Assembly: GCA_005223185.1 (NCBI GenBank)
Contig: NJBN01000013.1
Span: 1 to 64,000 of the forward strand
Origin: a candidate division LCP-89 bacterium B3_LCP
GTDB lineage: Bacteria; Electryoneota; B3-LCP
Direction of reading: 5' to 3'
DNA: 64,000 nt
Part shown: positions 11,174-20,472 of the stretch, one piece after another
How positions within the stretch are numbered: position 1 is the stretch's first letter
How the letters are laid out: every line of letters starts with the position of its first letter
Made by a program: the position numbers and the translations under genes
The notes under the pieces: model-generated
Databases searched by the model: none
Seen by the model: only the letters and a program-made list of their open reading frames with translations
What the model was told of the DNA's origin: nothing

Positions 11174-13093
11174 TTACTTCATCAATACCATTTTGCCTGC
11201 TGCGGAAAAGTCTCCGGCTTGTATGCGGTAGATGTAGATCCCAGAAGCAAGCTCAGATCCATTGAACGTCACTTCATGCGCACCCGCATCCCGCCAACCG
11301 TTGACCAATTCGGTGACCAAACGTCCGGAAATGTCGTAAACCGTCAGTTTAACAAGGCTTGCATCCTGCAACTGGAAGCTGATAACTGCACTTGGGTTGA
11401 AGGGATTGGGATGCAACTCTGTAGCAATCAACTTAGATTCACTGTCGGTTGTACCTTCGATTGTGATGGTATAGTAATTACTGTAGGTGGTATTCTGATT
11501 GATGGAAGTATCCACTGCCTTTACCCGAACTTCTATGACATCTCCTGGTTGAACAATACCTGCTGGCGTTCCCCGATAATAGACGGCAAATGGTTCGATA
11601 AGCTCCATATCAATATCTGGCTGAGTGATTCCGTTTATCGCGTATTCTGCAGCGACCTGACTGATCCAGCGATCATCCAGCGCGTATGCTTTGAAAGGGA
11701 GGGGCCACTCAGATGCTTGAATGGAGCCGAGTGGGTTAAACTCAACCGTCGGAGACTCATTATCAAGTCCAACATAGAAGTGATGCGGATTCCCTTCACC
11801 GATATAAGGATGATTTTCTACTCTTCCCGATCCGTCCTCGGCTTCTAAGTAGTAGTAGATATTCGTGTCATCCGGCTGTTGGGGAATTTCTCCGTAGTAG
11901 ATATCATCTCCAGCGAAAGTCATGGCTATGGGATTGTAACTGCCACCTTCAGGTTTCCACATGATCACCGGGGGTGCGATTAACGCTTCATTACTGTAGG
12001 GGTGGATGTCGGCTTCCAGGTAGTAATTGTTACCATCATTTTCCCGGTCGTGGATGGGGATATGCACGATGCGCAGCATGTATGGATCGGTCAATTCATG
12101 GGTTCTACAGTGTAGGGCATCTAAGCTCCCCATCCAGTTGTGATCAAATCCCCGTACATCGTATCCAGGAAGTGCATCCTCCCAGGTCTGCAATGCCAGT
12201 GCATCTAACGGATCACCGAACTGGGGTACTAACATCATATCATTCAGGAAGAGTGAATTGATATAATTCGTATTAAGCGTTTCTTGGATACGGATAACTT
12301 CATATGGACGGCCGTATGAGCTCAATAATGTTGGCAGATATTCTGCCATCGCTTCCAATGTGGGATTAGGTGGATTGATTTGCCTGACCATCACTCTGCC
12401 TGGATCGATCAATTTCGCCCAGCAGTCAATGTGTTCGACGAAAATGCCAGGGGTCCAACCCAACCAGTCCTGCAGGAAGATATAATTCTCAATTCCCAGG
12501 TATTCCTGTACCAACGCCTCGATCTCCGGTATTGTATATAAAGGTTCATAATGATATGCTCCAGTGGTAGACATAGCCACACCCATGCCGTCGGTCATAA
12601 AGTTACTGGTCCCTGATTGTCCCATGGGCATATCATATATGGGCAGTCCGAATTGTGCAGCGTAAACTTCTGGAAATCTATCATCGAAAGGAAACGGCTC
12701 TACATAGATAAAGTCTATTACTGCTTGCTCATCATTGCCCGTAAAGACCAGGAATGGTGCGAAATCCCTTGTCCATCCGGAAAAAGAAGTTTGAGTAAGT
12801 ACCCATTGGCAATTAGCCATATTTACACCTTCGCGTTCGAAATACTGATAGCCCTGATTGTACATCGTTGAATCATCAACTACGGTTACCACATCTACGT
12901 GCATGGAAATTTCAATGACCATTTCGATGGGTACCCACAGAGGGTAGGTAATCAGCACACCTGAATTCGGCTCCCATTCTGCAGGATCGACAACAGGTTG
13001 CGGTGGTGGCTGTGCGTTCGAAAGAATTGAACACAGAAACACAGTCAAGAGGATGCACAGTAGCCGGATTAGTGTGGAAATTGAACATTTCAT
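11174..13093 (-). CDS. Porphyromonas-type peptidylarginine deiminase family protein (paralog 1), secreted, with CTD
   Basis: Track ORF 11174..13141; likely start M17 at 13093 with upstream GGAGG. Motifs WTRDFAPF, HIDCWAKLIDPGR, DALHCRTHE; C-term HPNPFNPSAVISFQLQ..GKMVLMK. Confidence 0.92.
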   Translation of the reverse strand: MKCSISTLIRLLCILLTVFLCSILSNAQPPPQPVVDPAEWEPNSGVLITYPLWVPIEMVIEISMHVDVVTVVDDSTMYNQGYQYFEREGVNMANCQWVLTQTSFSGWTRDFAPFLVFTGNDEQAVIDFIYVEPFPFDDRFPEVYAAQFGLPIYDMPMGQSGTSNFMTDGMGVAMSTTGAYHYEPLYTIPEIEALVQEYLGIENYIFLQDWLGWTPGIFVEHIDCWAKLIDPGRVMVRQINPPNPTLEAMAEYLPTLLSSYGRPYEVIRIQETLNTNYINSLFLNDMMLVPQFGDPLDALALQTWEDALPGYDVRGFDHNWMGSLDALHCRTHELTDPYMLRIVHIPIHDRENDGNNYYLEADIHPYSNEALIAPPVIMWKPEGGSYNPIAMTFAGDDIYYGEIPQQPDDTNIYYYLEAEDGSGRVENHPYIGEGNPHHFYVGLDNESPTVEFNPLGSIQASEWPLPFKAYALDDRWISQVAAEYAINGITQPDIDMELIEPFAVYYRGTPAGIVQPGDVIEVRVKAVDTSINQNTTYSNYYTITIEGTTDSESKLIATELHPNPFNPSAVISFQLQDASLVKLTVYDISGRLVTELVNGWRDAGAHEVTFNGSELASGIYIYRIQAGDFSAAGKMVLMK

Positions 13094-13144
13094 GGATGAT
13101 TCCTCCGCTTTTTCGATAGTTTTCGGTGCGGTCGTTAGCATTCC

Positions 13145-13170
13145 GTAGTCGGGGTCGGAGGCAACCCCGA
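13145..13170 (+). repeat. REP-like hairpin GTAG-TCGGGGT-cggaggca-ACCCCGA
   Basis: Inverted repeat with 5' GTAG. Confidence 0.7.
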
Positions 13171-13182
13171 TTATTAACCATT

Positions 13183-13207
13183 GCGGGGGGAAACACCCCC
13201 CGCCTAC
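13183..13207 (-). repeat. REP-like hairpin GTAG-GCGGGGGG-tgttt-CCCCCCGC
   Basis: Perfect 8-bp stem, GTAG on minus strand. Confidence 0.75.
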
Positions 13208-13223
13208 GGTTTTCGGTTTACGG

Positions 13224-15230
13224 TTACTTCACCAACACCATCTTCTCTGTTGCAGAGAAGTCTCCGGCTTGTATGCGGTAGATGTAGATACCGGAAGGCA
13301 ATCCAGAACCGTCGAAGGTGATCTGGTGGGTGCCGGGGGGATATTGGCGGGTCGGTGCAAGACCGACCCCTACGCGGGAACCGGAGATATCGAACACTTC
13401 CACCTTAACAGAATTCGCAAATGGCAGGAAGAAGCTGATGGTGGTTATGGGATTGAAGGGGTTGGGGTAGTTTTGTATAAGAGTAATACTTGTTGGAGCA
13501 CAAGTTGGGTTTATTATGCCAGAACTATTTTGATCAAACACAGGAGTAGAACTGCTTTGATCATACACCAGGTTGCCTTCAAAAAAGGTCATCTCAATTT
13601 CCACATTGGGAATTTCTTCCGTAGTGATCTCAAACAGGTTATCACTCAGTACAACAATATCCGCTTTTTTGCCTACTTCGATAGAGCCGATTTCATCTTC
13701 AAGGAAATTGGCATATGCACCATTAATCGTTGCAGCTCTTAGCATTTCCTCAAGGCTGACACACTCACGGGCAGGTGGCAGTTGTAAACCGCCTACATTG
13801 GATCTTTCCATGCCATTGTATATAGCCTTCATAAGATCAGGTTCTGAAGTATAGAAATCACTTCCGACCGTTACATTAACGTCAGCATCAAAAAGACTTT
13901 GGTGGGGATACATATCGTTAGCCCGGTCAGGACCCAAGTAAGGCAGATAGAAATTCCAGTAGTACTCATCTATAACCATCCAGTATTGACTCATATGTGC
14001 ACTAATCCCCAGTTCACCCATTCTTATGACATCTTCCGACCTTGCCAACTGAAGGTGTGCCAGAGAGTGCCTATTACCACTCACCCCCACTCGTTCAAGG
14101 GCATCTAAGGTATATTTTGCTGCACTATCCCCGATAACATGGACGTGAATCTGGTGTCCGGCTTCATCTACCATGGCAAAAGCATTGACCATATCCGCAT
14201 CTTCCCAGTTTTTAATACCGTAATAATCAGGTCGGTGCGCATAAGGCTCAAGTAGTAAGGCGGTTTCCCCTTCTATTGCATTATCAGCCAGGAATTTAAA
14301 GGAATGCATCTTAAAGTGTGGGTGGTTGAATCCTTCCGAAAGCCAAAGCCCAAATTGAATATCCGCCATATAGTTCAGGGCTGGATCGATATACCATGAG
14401 CCTCTGTAACGAACTGTCAGATTTCCCTCTTCTGCCAATTCATCATAGGCTCCATAATAATTGGGATCAAACTCCATCCAAGCATCATGAGCCGTGGTAA
14501 TACCTTCTCGGTTCAGCCAGTCCTGCATCCACAGCAAAGATGTTTTATATTGTTCCAGTGTGGGATATGGAAGAAGGTTCCATGCAGGTTCCATAGCTGG
14601 CATCTCCAGCAATCACCCTGAAGGCTCCCCTGTTACTGGATTCCTTACGATAACACCACCTGGGGGATCAGGAGTGTGCGCATTCCAACCAAGCATCTCA
14701 AATACTTTGGAGTTAACCCACATGGAATGATAATCTATGGAGATGATGCCTATAGGTCGATCGGGGTCTATTGCGTCAAGCCACTCTTTTCTGGGGCCTA
14801 AGGGATTATATAGTGCCGGGTCAAACCCAGCACCCATAATTCCATCCAACTCGGGGTGATTTTCTGCAAACTCTGTGATTGCCTCTATATATTCCTCATG
14901 GGTATATAGATCAAATAAAGCTGCCGTGAACAGATAGAGATAGGCAGACGATGCTGGGTGTATGTGGCTATCCACAAAAGAGGGCATGGCAAATCTTCCC
15001 TCAAGATCAATGACTTCCGTTTCGGGTCCTATATAAGATCCGATGCTGTCCATTGAACCAACATATACAATTGCACCGTGTTCAATAGCAACTGCTTCAG
15101 CCCAGCTACTATCTTCATCAACTGTGTAGAATTGACCGTTTACAAGGACGGTATCTGCTGCTATAAGGTTCCCTGAAACAGCAAATATTACTGATAATAA
15201 CACCAGCCAAAAGAACCTGTAATTACTCAT
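13224..15230 (-). pseudogene. YtcJ-like (Amidohydro_3) amidohydrolase with CTD, interrupted by one in-frame TGA at 14613-14615
   Basis: ORFs 14613..15230 (N-term, FVDSHIHPAS) and 13224..14612 (C-term) are in the same frame and directly contiguous; joined protein is full length. Confidence 0.8.
13349..13373 (-). repeat. REP-like hairpin GTAG-GGGTCGGT-cttgc-ACCGACCC inside the CTD coding region
   Basis: Encodes the RVGVGLAPTRQY segment of the amidohydrolase CTD. Confidence 0.75.
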
Positions 15231-15339
15231 GATATCTCCCTTTTTTTGTATGGTTCCGTTGCCTTTTTCTTTTTATCTGCTTATCTTTTGTATTCCACAA
15301 TTCTTACTTCACCAACACCATCTTCACACCCTGGTAAAT

Positions 15340-15364
15340 GTAGGGAGGGGGTGCTTCCCCCTCC
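15340..15364 (+). repeat. REP-like hairpin GTAG-GGAGGGGG-tgctt-CCCCCTCC
   Basis: Perfect 8-bp stem, 5' GTAG, just 3' of a CTD gene stop codon. Confidence 0.75.
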
Positions 15365-15367
15365 AGA

Positions 15368-16858
15368 TTATTTTACAAGCACCATTTTTCCGCTTTCTGT
15401 GAAGCCACCACTAGTGAGATGGTAGATGTAAATCCCCGATGCAAGCTCAGATCCATTGAACGTCACTTCGTGTGCACCTGCTTCACGATAACCATTGACC
15501 AACTCTGCTACCTGTCTGCCAGATACGTCATACACGGACAGGTATACGGGGCTATTTGTTGAAAGCTGATAGCTGATGGTCGTGGTGGGATTGAAGGGAT
15601 TGGGGTAGGCTGGATAGAGGGTGAACTCGCCGGGATTTGTTATTCCTGGGACGTTCTCTGTTGCAGTATATTGATGATAATACAGCGCTCCCATATCGGC
15701 TCTAGTGCTGTCTGGATCAGGTGGACTGAGAGGATCTCCGGCATCTATACATGGAGATCCCCATCGCAGATTGAAATCGAATCCGGCAGGATCTGCTAAA
15801 AGTGGATCAGCAACGATATTTCCCGTACCGGCAAGTTCCTGTGAACAACAGGAATAGTCTAGTAAAGGTTCGCCATACCATTGTTCCCCGTAAGCGGCTT
15901 CGTTGTAGTAGATGATATTATTGACTCCGCTATATGATCCACCGGAATTCACATATATCCCACCACCAACGCTTGAAGCAGATGTGCAACGGTTCTGAAC
16001 TATCGTATTATGACTGACTACCGGATTACAGTCGTAGATGAACATACCCGCTCCACGCAGGAACGATTCGTTATCGTAAACCAGGTTGTGGTGGATGTAG
16101 CCATCAGTGTTTTCGCAGCGGATCCCGCAGCCTCCACAGCTGCCTCAACCGGCTTCAGTAGTAGCGATATTTGAAGCAGAAATGCAACCGTTAATCTCTG
16201 CGTAATCGTTTGTGTAGATGTATATCCCTCCAACATGATCACCAGTATTACCGATTACGGTACAATCAATTATTTCGGTTGATGAAAATGCGGAATAGAA
16301 CGCACCGCCTTCAGCTATCGCATAACAATCTGAGATATGGCAATTTTCCAAAAGAACCGTCGCAAACAGGGCACAAAACCCACCCCCGAACAGTGCGCCA
16401 CAGTTGGTAATGGTGCTGTTTCTCATGGATATACCGCCACCTTCACAGAAGACGCCCCCACCCCAGCAATCCGGGAAGTCTGGATTAAATGCATAATCAA
16501 CCAGACAATAGGTCAGAGTATTATTCTGCGAAGCACCTCGTTGAATGCGAATTCCTCCATGCCTGCATTCTTCTGTGGGATACTGTCTGATAAAATAGAT
16601 GGAATCCAATTGGGTACCATCAGCATGCAATTCGCCGTAGACGTTAAAAGAATAATGACCGGAAAACAGGAGACGGGTTCCAGGAAGAATGGTCAAGGAC
16701 TCTCCTTCCTGTACATAGCAGTAACCGTCCACTATGAAATCACCGGGACCAATAACGCCTGAAAGATCACCACTAATTGTAGGCTGAGCGTATACTGATG
16801 TAGGTATCACCCAGATGACTATTAACGCTGCTCTGATCATTAAGGACATCTGTCTCAT
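15368..16858 (-). pseudogene. Right-handed parallel beta-helix protein with CTD, interrupted by one in-frame TGA at 16145-16147
   Basis: ORFs 16145..16858 and 15368..16045 share a frame; readthrough gives ..ASNIATTEAG*GSCGGCGIRCENTDGYIHHNLVYDNESFLRGAGMFIYDCNP.. Confidence 0.8.
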
Positions 16859-16903
16859 GCTGCTCTCCTATTTCTGCTACTTCAATTGTTGGTTTTATCG
16901 GAT

Positions 16904-19288
16904 TTATTTCACCAGTACGATCTTTTGTGATGTTGTTTGATTAACCAGATGTGCTCTTACAAGGTAGATTCCACTCGCCATCCCAGAAGCATCAAACGTC
17001 ACCTCATGCTCACCTGCATCCCGCCAACCGTTGACTAATTCGGTGACCAAACGTCCAGAAATGTCGTAAACCGTCAGGGTAACTTTGCTCGCTTTTGGTA
17101 AATCGAAGTGAATGGTTGTCATTGGATTGAAAGGGTTGGGGTAAGCGCCGTTGAGTACAAAATCAGAAGGTTTATCGGATTCTTTAATCCCAGCAATCGG
17201 TTCAAGCGCCTGGCCATCATTCAACCAATCGTTGACTGCTAATCCGCCATCAGAAATACCGAGTTTCTCGAAGTTGAACTGATCCTCCGTCCAGATTATG
17301 TCAGGGTAGTCACCGATATAGGCAGCGTACAGGTATGTTCCTGCAGGCGCACCGGCTGGGACATTCTGCGTGCGGTCGCGGTCTATCGTGCCGCCGCTGG
17401 ACAGGATCAGGTCAACTGGACCCAGAACCGGCCCATACCAGGTTGCATTCGGTAACTGCACCATGATCCAGGCGTCGAAGGTCTGCTGAGCCGGATCGTT
17501 GTTGGCGATGGCGATATTGAAGTCGAAGGAGCCACCGTTAGCGGGAATCTGGATGGGGGGATTGTACGGGGTCAAAGTTACATCCACAGCGGGAGCGCCC
17601 TCAATCGTGATAGTGTGGTAAGGACTGTATGTGGTATTCAGATTCACGGAGGTATCCACAGCTTTAACTCTCAATTCGATGATGTCTCCCGGCTGAACCG
17701 CACTCGATGGCGTGCCCGTGTAGTAAACCGCATACGGTTCCTCTAATGGCATGTCCACATCGTCCTGAGGAATCCCATTTATCGAGTGTTCCAGTGTCAC
17801 CGAACTGATCCAGCGGTTATCGAGTGCGTAGGTCGTGAATGTATAGGGCCATTCGGGAACGATGAGCGTAGTAGGCGAATGGAATTCGACTACCGGTGGT
17901 TCATTGTCCGGTCCCACGTAAAAATGGTGGGGATTGCCGGGGCCGATGTAAGGATGATTTTCAACTCTGCCCGATCCGTCTTCGGCTTCTAAGTAGTAGT
18001 AGATATTCGTGTCATCGGGTTGTTGGGGGATCTCACCGTAGTAGATGTCATCGCCGGCAGAAGTCATGGCAACAGGACTGTAACTGCCGCTCTCAGTCTT
18101 CCACATGATGACAGGCGGTGCGATTAAAGGTTCATTGCTGTATGGGTGAATATCGGCTTCTAAGTAATACCCACTGCCTGTGTTCTCCAGATCGTGGATT
18201 GGCACATGCACGATACGCAACATGTTACGGTCGGCTGCTTCGTGAGTCCTGCAGTGAAGTGCATCGAGAAACATAAAGCCTGGATGTGTAAACCCGGTGA
18301 CTTCATAACCGGTCATAGCTTCTTGCCAGGTCGCCAGCGCTACTGAATCGCCCGGACTATTTGACAAAGCGACGAAGACATGATCATTCAAGAAGAGTGA
18401 GTTGGCGTAACCCAGTCCAGGTATGCGTAAAATCTCATAAGGACGTCCATAACCACTCATCAGGGTTGTCCAGTATTCGACATTCTCTTCGATTATCGGG
18501 TTGACCGGGCTGGGTTCAATGACCAAAATGCGCCCCGGATCCAGGAATTTCGCATGACAATCTATGTGTGGTACCCAGTAATTGAACGGATCAGGCACAG
18601 TTCTATGATTGGTAATGCCCAGGTATTCCGCAAAAATATCGTCGATTTGTGCAGGAGTTAAGGGCTCATTCTCCAGGTAAGTATAATCCGTGGTTATGGC
18701 TGTTCCCATACCATCGGTCATGTAATTACCACCCTCAAGCAAAAGTCCGGTATCGTAAACCGGAATCCCCAGCGTATCCCCTAAAATTATCGGTATGTCA
18801 CCATCATTGACGCTTGGCCAAGGGTATTCGTTGTTAATGAATCCCTGCTCATCATCGCCGGTAAAAATATACCAGGGTCCGAAATCCCGGGTATAAGGCA
18901 GGTTTTGATCTCCGGTAAAGACAAACATACATAACGAGGTATCAACTCCTACGCTCAGATAATCCACGATTGCCCGCTGCATCCAGAATTCATTCTCCAC
19001 AAAAGTAACCACTTCGACAACTTCAGACATTGCCGCTACCAGTTCTAAAGGTATTTCCAGTGGATAGCAAATGAGAACGCCGGTTGCCGGTTCCCATTCC
19101 GCCACTGCTTTGGCAGGCTGTGGCGGTGGGTCATCGGTAGGACCTGTTGGGAGGTAGGTTTTATGGCCGTATTTTTCAAAGAGTTCCATCTTATTGGTAA
19201 CATCATCAGCATAGGTTATACTGAGGGATACAAGGATTGTTAGCAAAACAGTCCCTAAGTATCTGATTACATTCGTTTCGGTGAGCAT
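16904..19288 (-). CDS. Porphyromonas-type peptidylarginine deiminase family protein (paralog 2), secreted, with extra ~110-aa domain and CTD
   Basis: Track ORF 16904..19372; likely start MLTETNVIRYL at 19288 with upstream AGGAG. YTRDFGPWYIF, HIDCHAKFLDPGR, DALHCRTHEAADRNML. Confidence 0.92.
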   Translation of the reverse strand: MLTETNVIRYLGTVLLTILVSLSITYADDVTNKMELFEKYGHKTYLPTGPTDDPPPQPAKAVAEWEPATGVLICYPLEIPLELVAAMSEVVEVVTFVENEFWMQRAIVDYLSVGVDTSLCMFVFTGDQNLPYTRDFGPWYIFTGDDEQGFINNEYPWPSVNDGDIPIILGDTLGIPVYDTGLLLEGGNYMTDGMGTAITTDYTYLENEPLTPAQIDDIFAEYLGITNHRTVPDPFNYWVPHIDCHAKFLDPGRILVIEPSPVNPIIEENVEYWTTLMSGYGRPYEILRIPGLGYANSLFLNDHVFVALSNSPGDSVALATWQEAMTGYEVTGFTHPGFMFLDALHCRTHEAADRNMLRIVHVPIHDLENTGSGYYLEADIHPYSNEPLIAPPVIMWKTESGSYSPVAMTSAGDDIYYGEIPQQPDDTNIYYYLEAEDGSGRVENHPYIGPGNPHHFYVGPDNEPPVVEFHSPTTLIVPEWPYTFTTYALDNRWISSVTLEHSINGIPQDDVDMPLEEPYAVYYTGTPSSAVQPGDIIELRVKAVDTSVNLNTTYSPYHTITIEGAPAVDVTLTPYNPPIQIPANGGSFDFNIAIANNDPAQQTFDAWIMVQLPNATWYGPVLGPVDLILSSGGTIDRDRTQNVPAGAPAGTYLYAAYIGDYPDIIWTEDQFNFEKLGISDGGLAVNDWLNDGQALEPIAGIKESDKPSDFVLNGAYPNPFNPMTTIHFDLPKASKVTLTVYDISGRLVTELVNGWRDAGEHEVTFDASGMASGIYLVRAHLVNQTTSQKIVLVK

Positions 19289-19410
19289 AGCTTCTCCTTT
19301 ATCTGCTATTTTAGACTTCATTACAGGTTCTGAATTTATCGCTGGAGCCATTTTATCCTGATGCTGCAACATCTTATAGTGGGATATTTTAAACTGTTAC
19401 AAACTAATTC

Positions 19411-19644
19411 TCAAGCGCATGTTTCTTCATTTTCTTGTATCTGTTCCATCTCCACAATCATTCTGCTTCCAGCGAGTATTACTAAGATTATAGATCCACC
19501 ATTGCGCTTTTCATAGACGGCTTTGAGCTTTTTTGCTTTGATTCCACATTTGCCTCCTATGATGGCGACGGTGTTTTCGAGGTTTAAACTTTCGATAGTG
19601 CCGCTGATCTCACTCCGGTTTGAGTTTACAATTTGAAATTTCAT
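19411..19644 (-). CDS. Hypothetical 77-aa protein, translationally coupled to upstream TetR gene
   Basis: 4-bp ATGA overlap with the TetR stop (19641-19644). Confidence 0.6.
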   Translation of the reverse strand: MKFQIVNSNRSEISGTIESLNLENTVAIIGGKCGIKAKKLKAVYEKRNGGSIILVILAGSRMIVEMEQIQENEETCA

Positions 19645-20309
19645 TTTCCGATCCTCTCGTTAGCTGATTTAAGATTGCTGTAATCGGAATCGGTGGATAT
19701 TACAGAAGATTCCGGTTTGATCATATTCCAGAAGATATCCTGTACTTTTCTATGGGCGTTGTCAGTATCAAATTCACTGTCAAATAAGGACATATCATAT
19801 AGGCCGTTAACCATGGATAGCAGCGCAATCGCCATCCCTTCGCAATCGAAGTTTTTTCTTAGTTCGCCGGTTGTCTGACCGATCCGTAAAGTATCTGCGA
19901 CCACTTTCAGTATCCTTTGTTCATAGCCACTAACCTTCTCTCTGATGGAAAGGAATAGCTTAACTGCTTCCATTACTAACAGAGCATAATTAGTCTCTTC
20001 CAGTTCTTCATCCGCCATCTCCTCGCGGAACTTCTCATCGAACTCCAATAAGTAATTGAAGATATTCTTCAACTTTGCTGCAGGGCTGAACTCTTCTGTG
20101 GTGAAGTAAGATATGAGCTGTTCGTAATACTGATAAAGATATACCTCCAAAACTGCTTCCAGCAATCCCTCCTTGCTGGTGAAATGATGATAGAATCCCC
20201 CTTTAGAGATACACGCTTCCTTGATAATATCATTGATGGAAACGGCGCTGTAACCTCTCTTCACAAATAGCTTATAGGCAGTGAAAACGATTCTCTCTTG
20301 AGTGTTCAT
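19641..20309 (-). CDS. TetR/AcrR family transcriptional regulator
   Basis: MNTQERIVFTAYKLFVKRGYSAVSINDIIKEACISKGGFYHHFTSKEGLLEAV; start placed at 20309 rather than 20513. Confidence 0.93.
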   Translation of the reverse strand: MNTQERIVFTAYKLFVKRGYSAVSINDIIKEACISKGGFYHHFTSKEGLLEAVLEVYLYQYYEQLISYFTTEEFSPAAKLKNIFNYLLEFDEKFREEMADEELEETNYALLVMEAVKLFLSIREKVSGYEQRILKVVADTLRIGQTTGELRKNFDCEGMAIALLSMVNGLYDMSLFDSEFDTDNAHRKVQDIFWNMIKPESSVISTDSDYSNLKSANERIGK

Positions 20310-20336
20310 GTTGAATGCCCAGGATTTATTCAGTAG

Positions 20337-20354
20337 ATACCGACTGGTCGGTAT
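20337..20354. promoter_or_regulatory. Palindromic operator candidate upstream of TetR gene
   Basis: ATACCGAC-TG-GTCGGTAT, perfect 8-bp arms. Confidence 0.8.
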
Positions 20355-20437
20355 GTTTAATATAAATAAATTAATTTCGGGAATCAAGAGATATTTTAGA
20401 AATATTATTTTTGACGGTGGAAACTTGAGATAGAAAG

Positions 20438-20463
20438 GGCGGACATGCGGGTCCGCCCCTACT
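20438..20463 (-). repeat. REP-like hairpin GTAG-GGGCGGAC-ccgcat-GTCCGCCC
   Basis: Perfect 8-bp stem, GTAG on minus strand. Confidence 0.75.
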
Positions 20464-20472
20464 TTTTCCTTT

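Noticed and set aside
11060-11848. + strand ORF of 262 aa
   Set aside because: Antisense to the CTD and Ig regions of PPAD paralog 1; homologous antisense ORFs recur opposite the other paralogs (e.g. 26561..26914), as expected for shadow frames.
14600-16160. UGA reassigned as a sense codon (e.g. Gly code of Gracilibacteria/SR1)
   Set aside because: TGA terminates several intact genes in the window (TetR at 19641, the 77-aa protein at 19411, GT4 at 46855, flippase at 51846), so general reassignment is not supported.
14600-16160. Confident selenoprotein call from hairpins after the TGAs
   Set aside because: Stems are only 5 bp, start 1-3 nt after TGA and do not match known bacterial SECIS geometry; no Sec machinery seen here.
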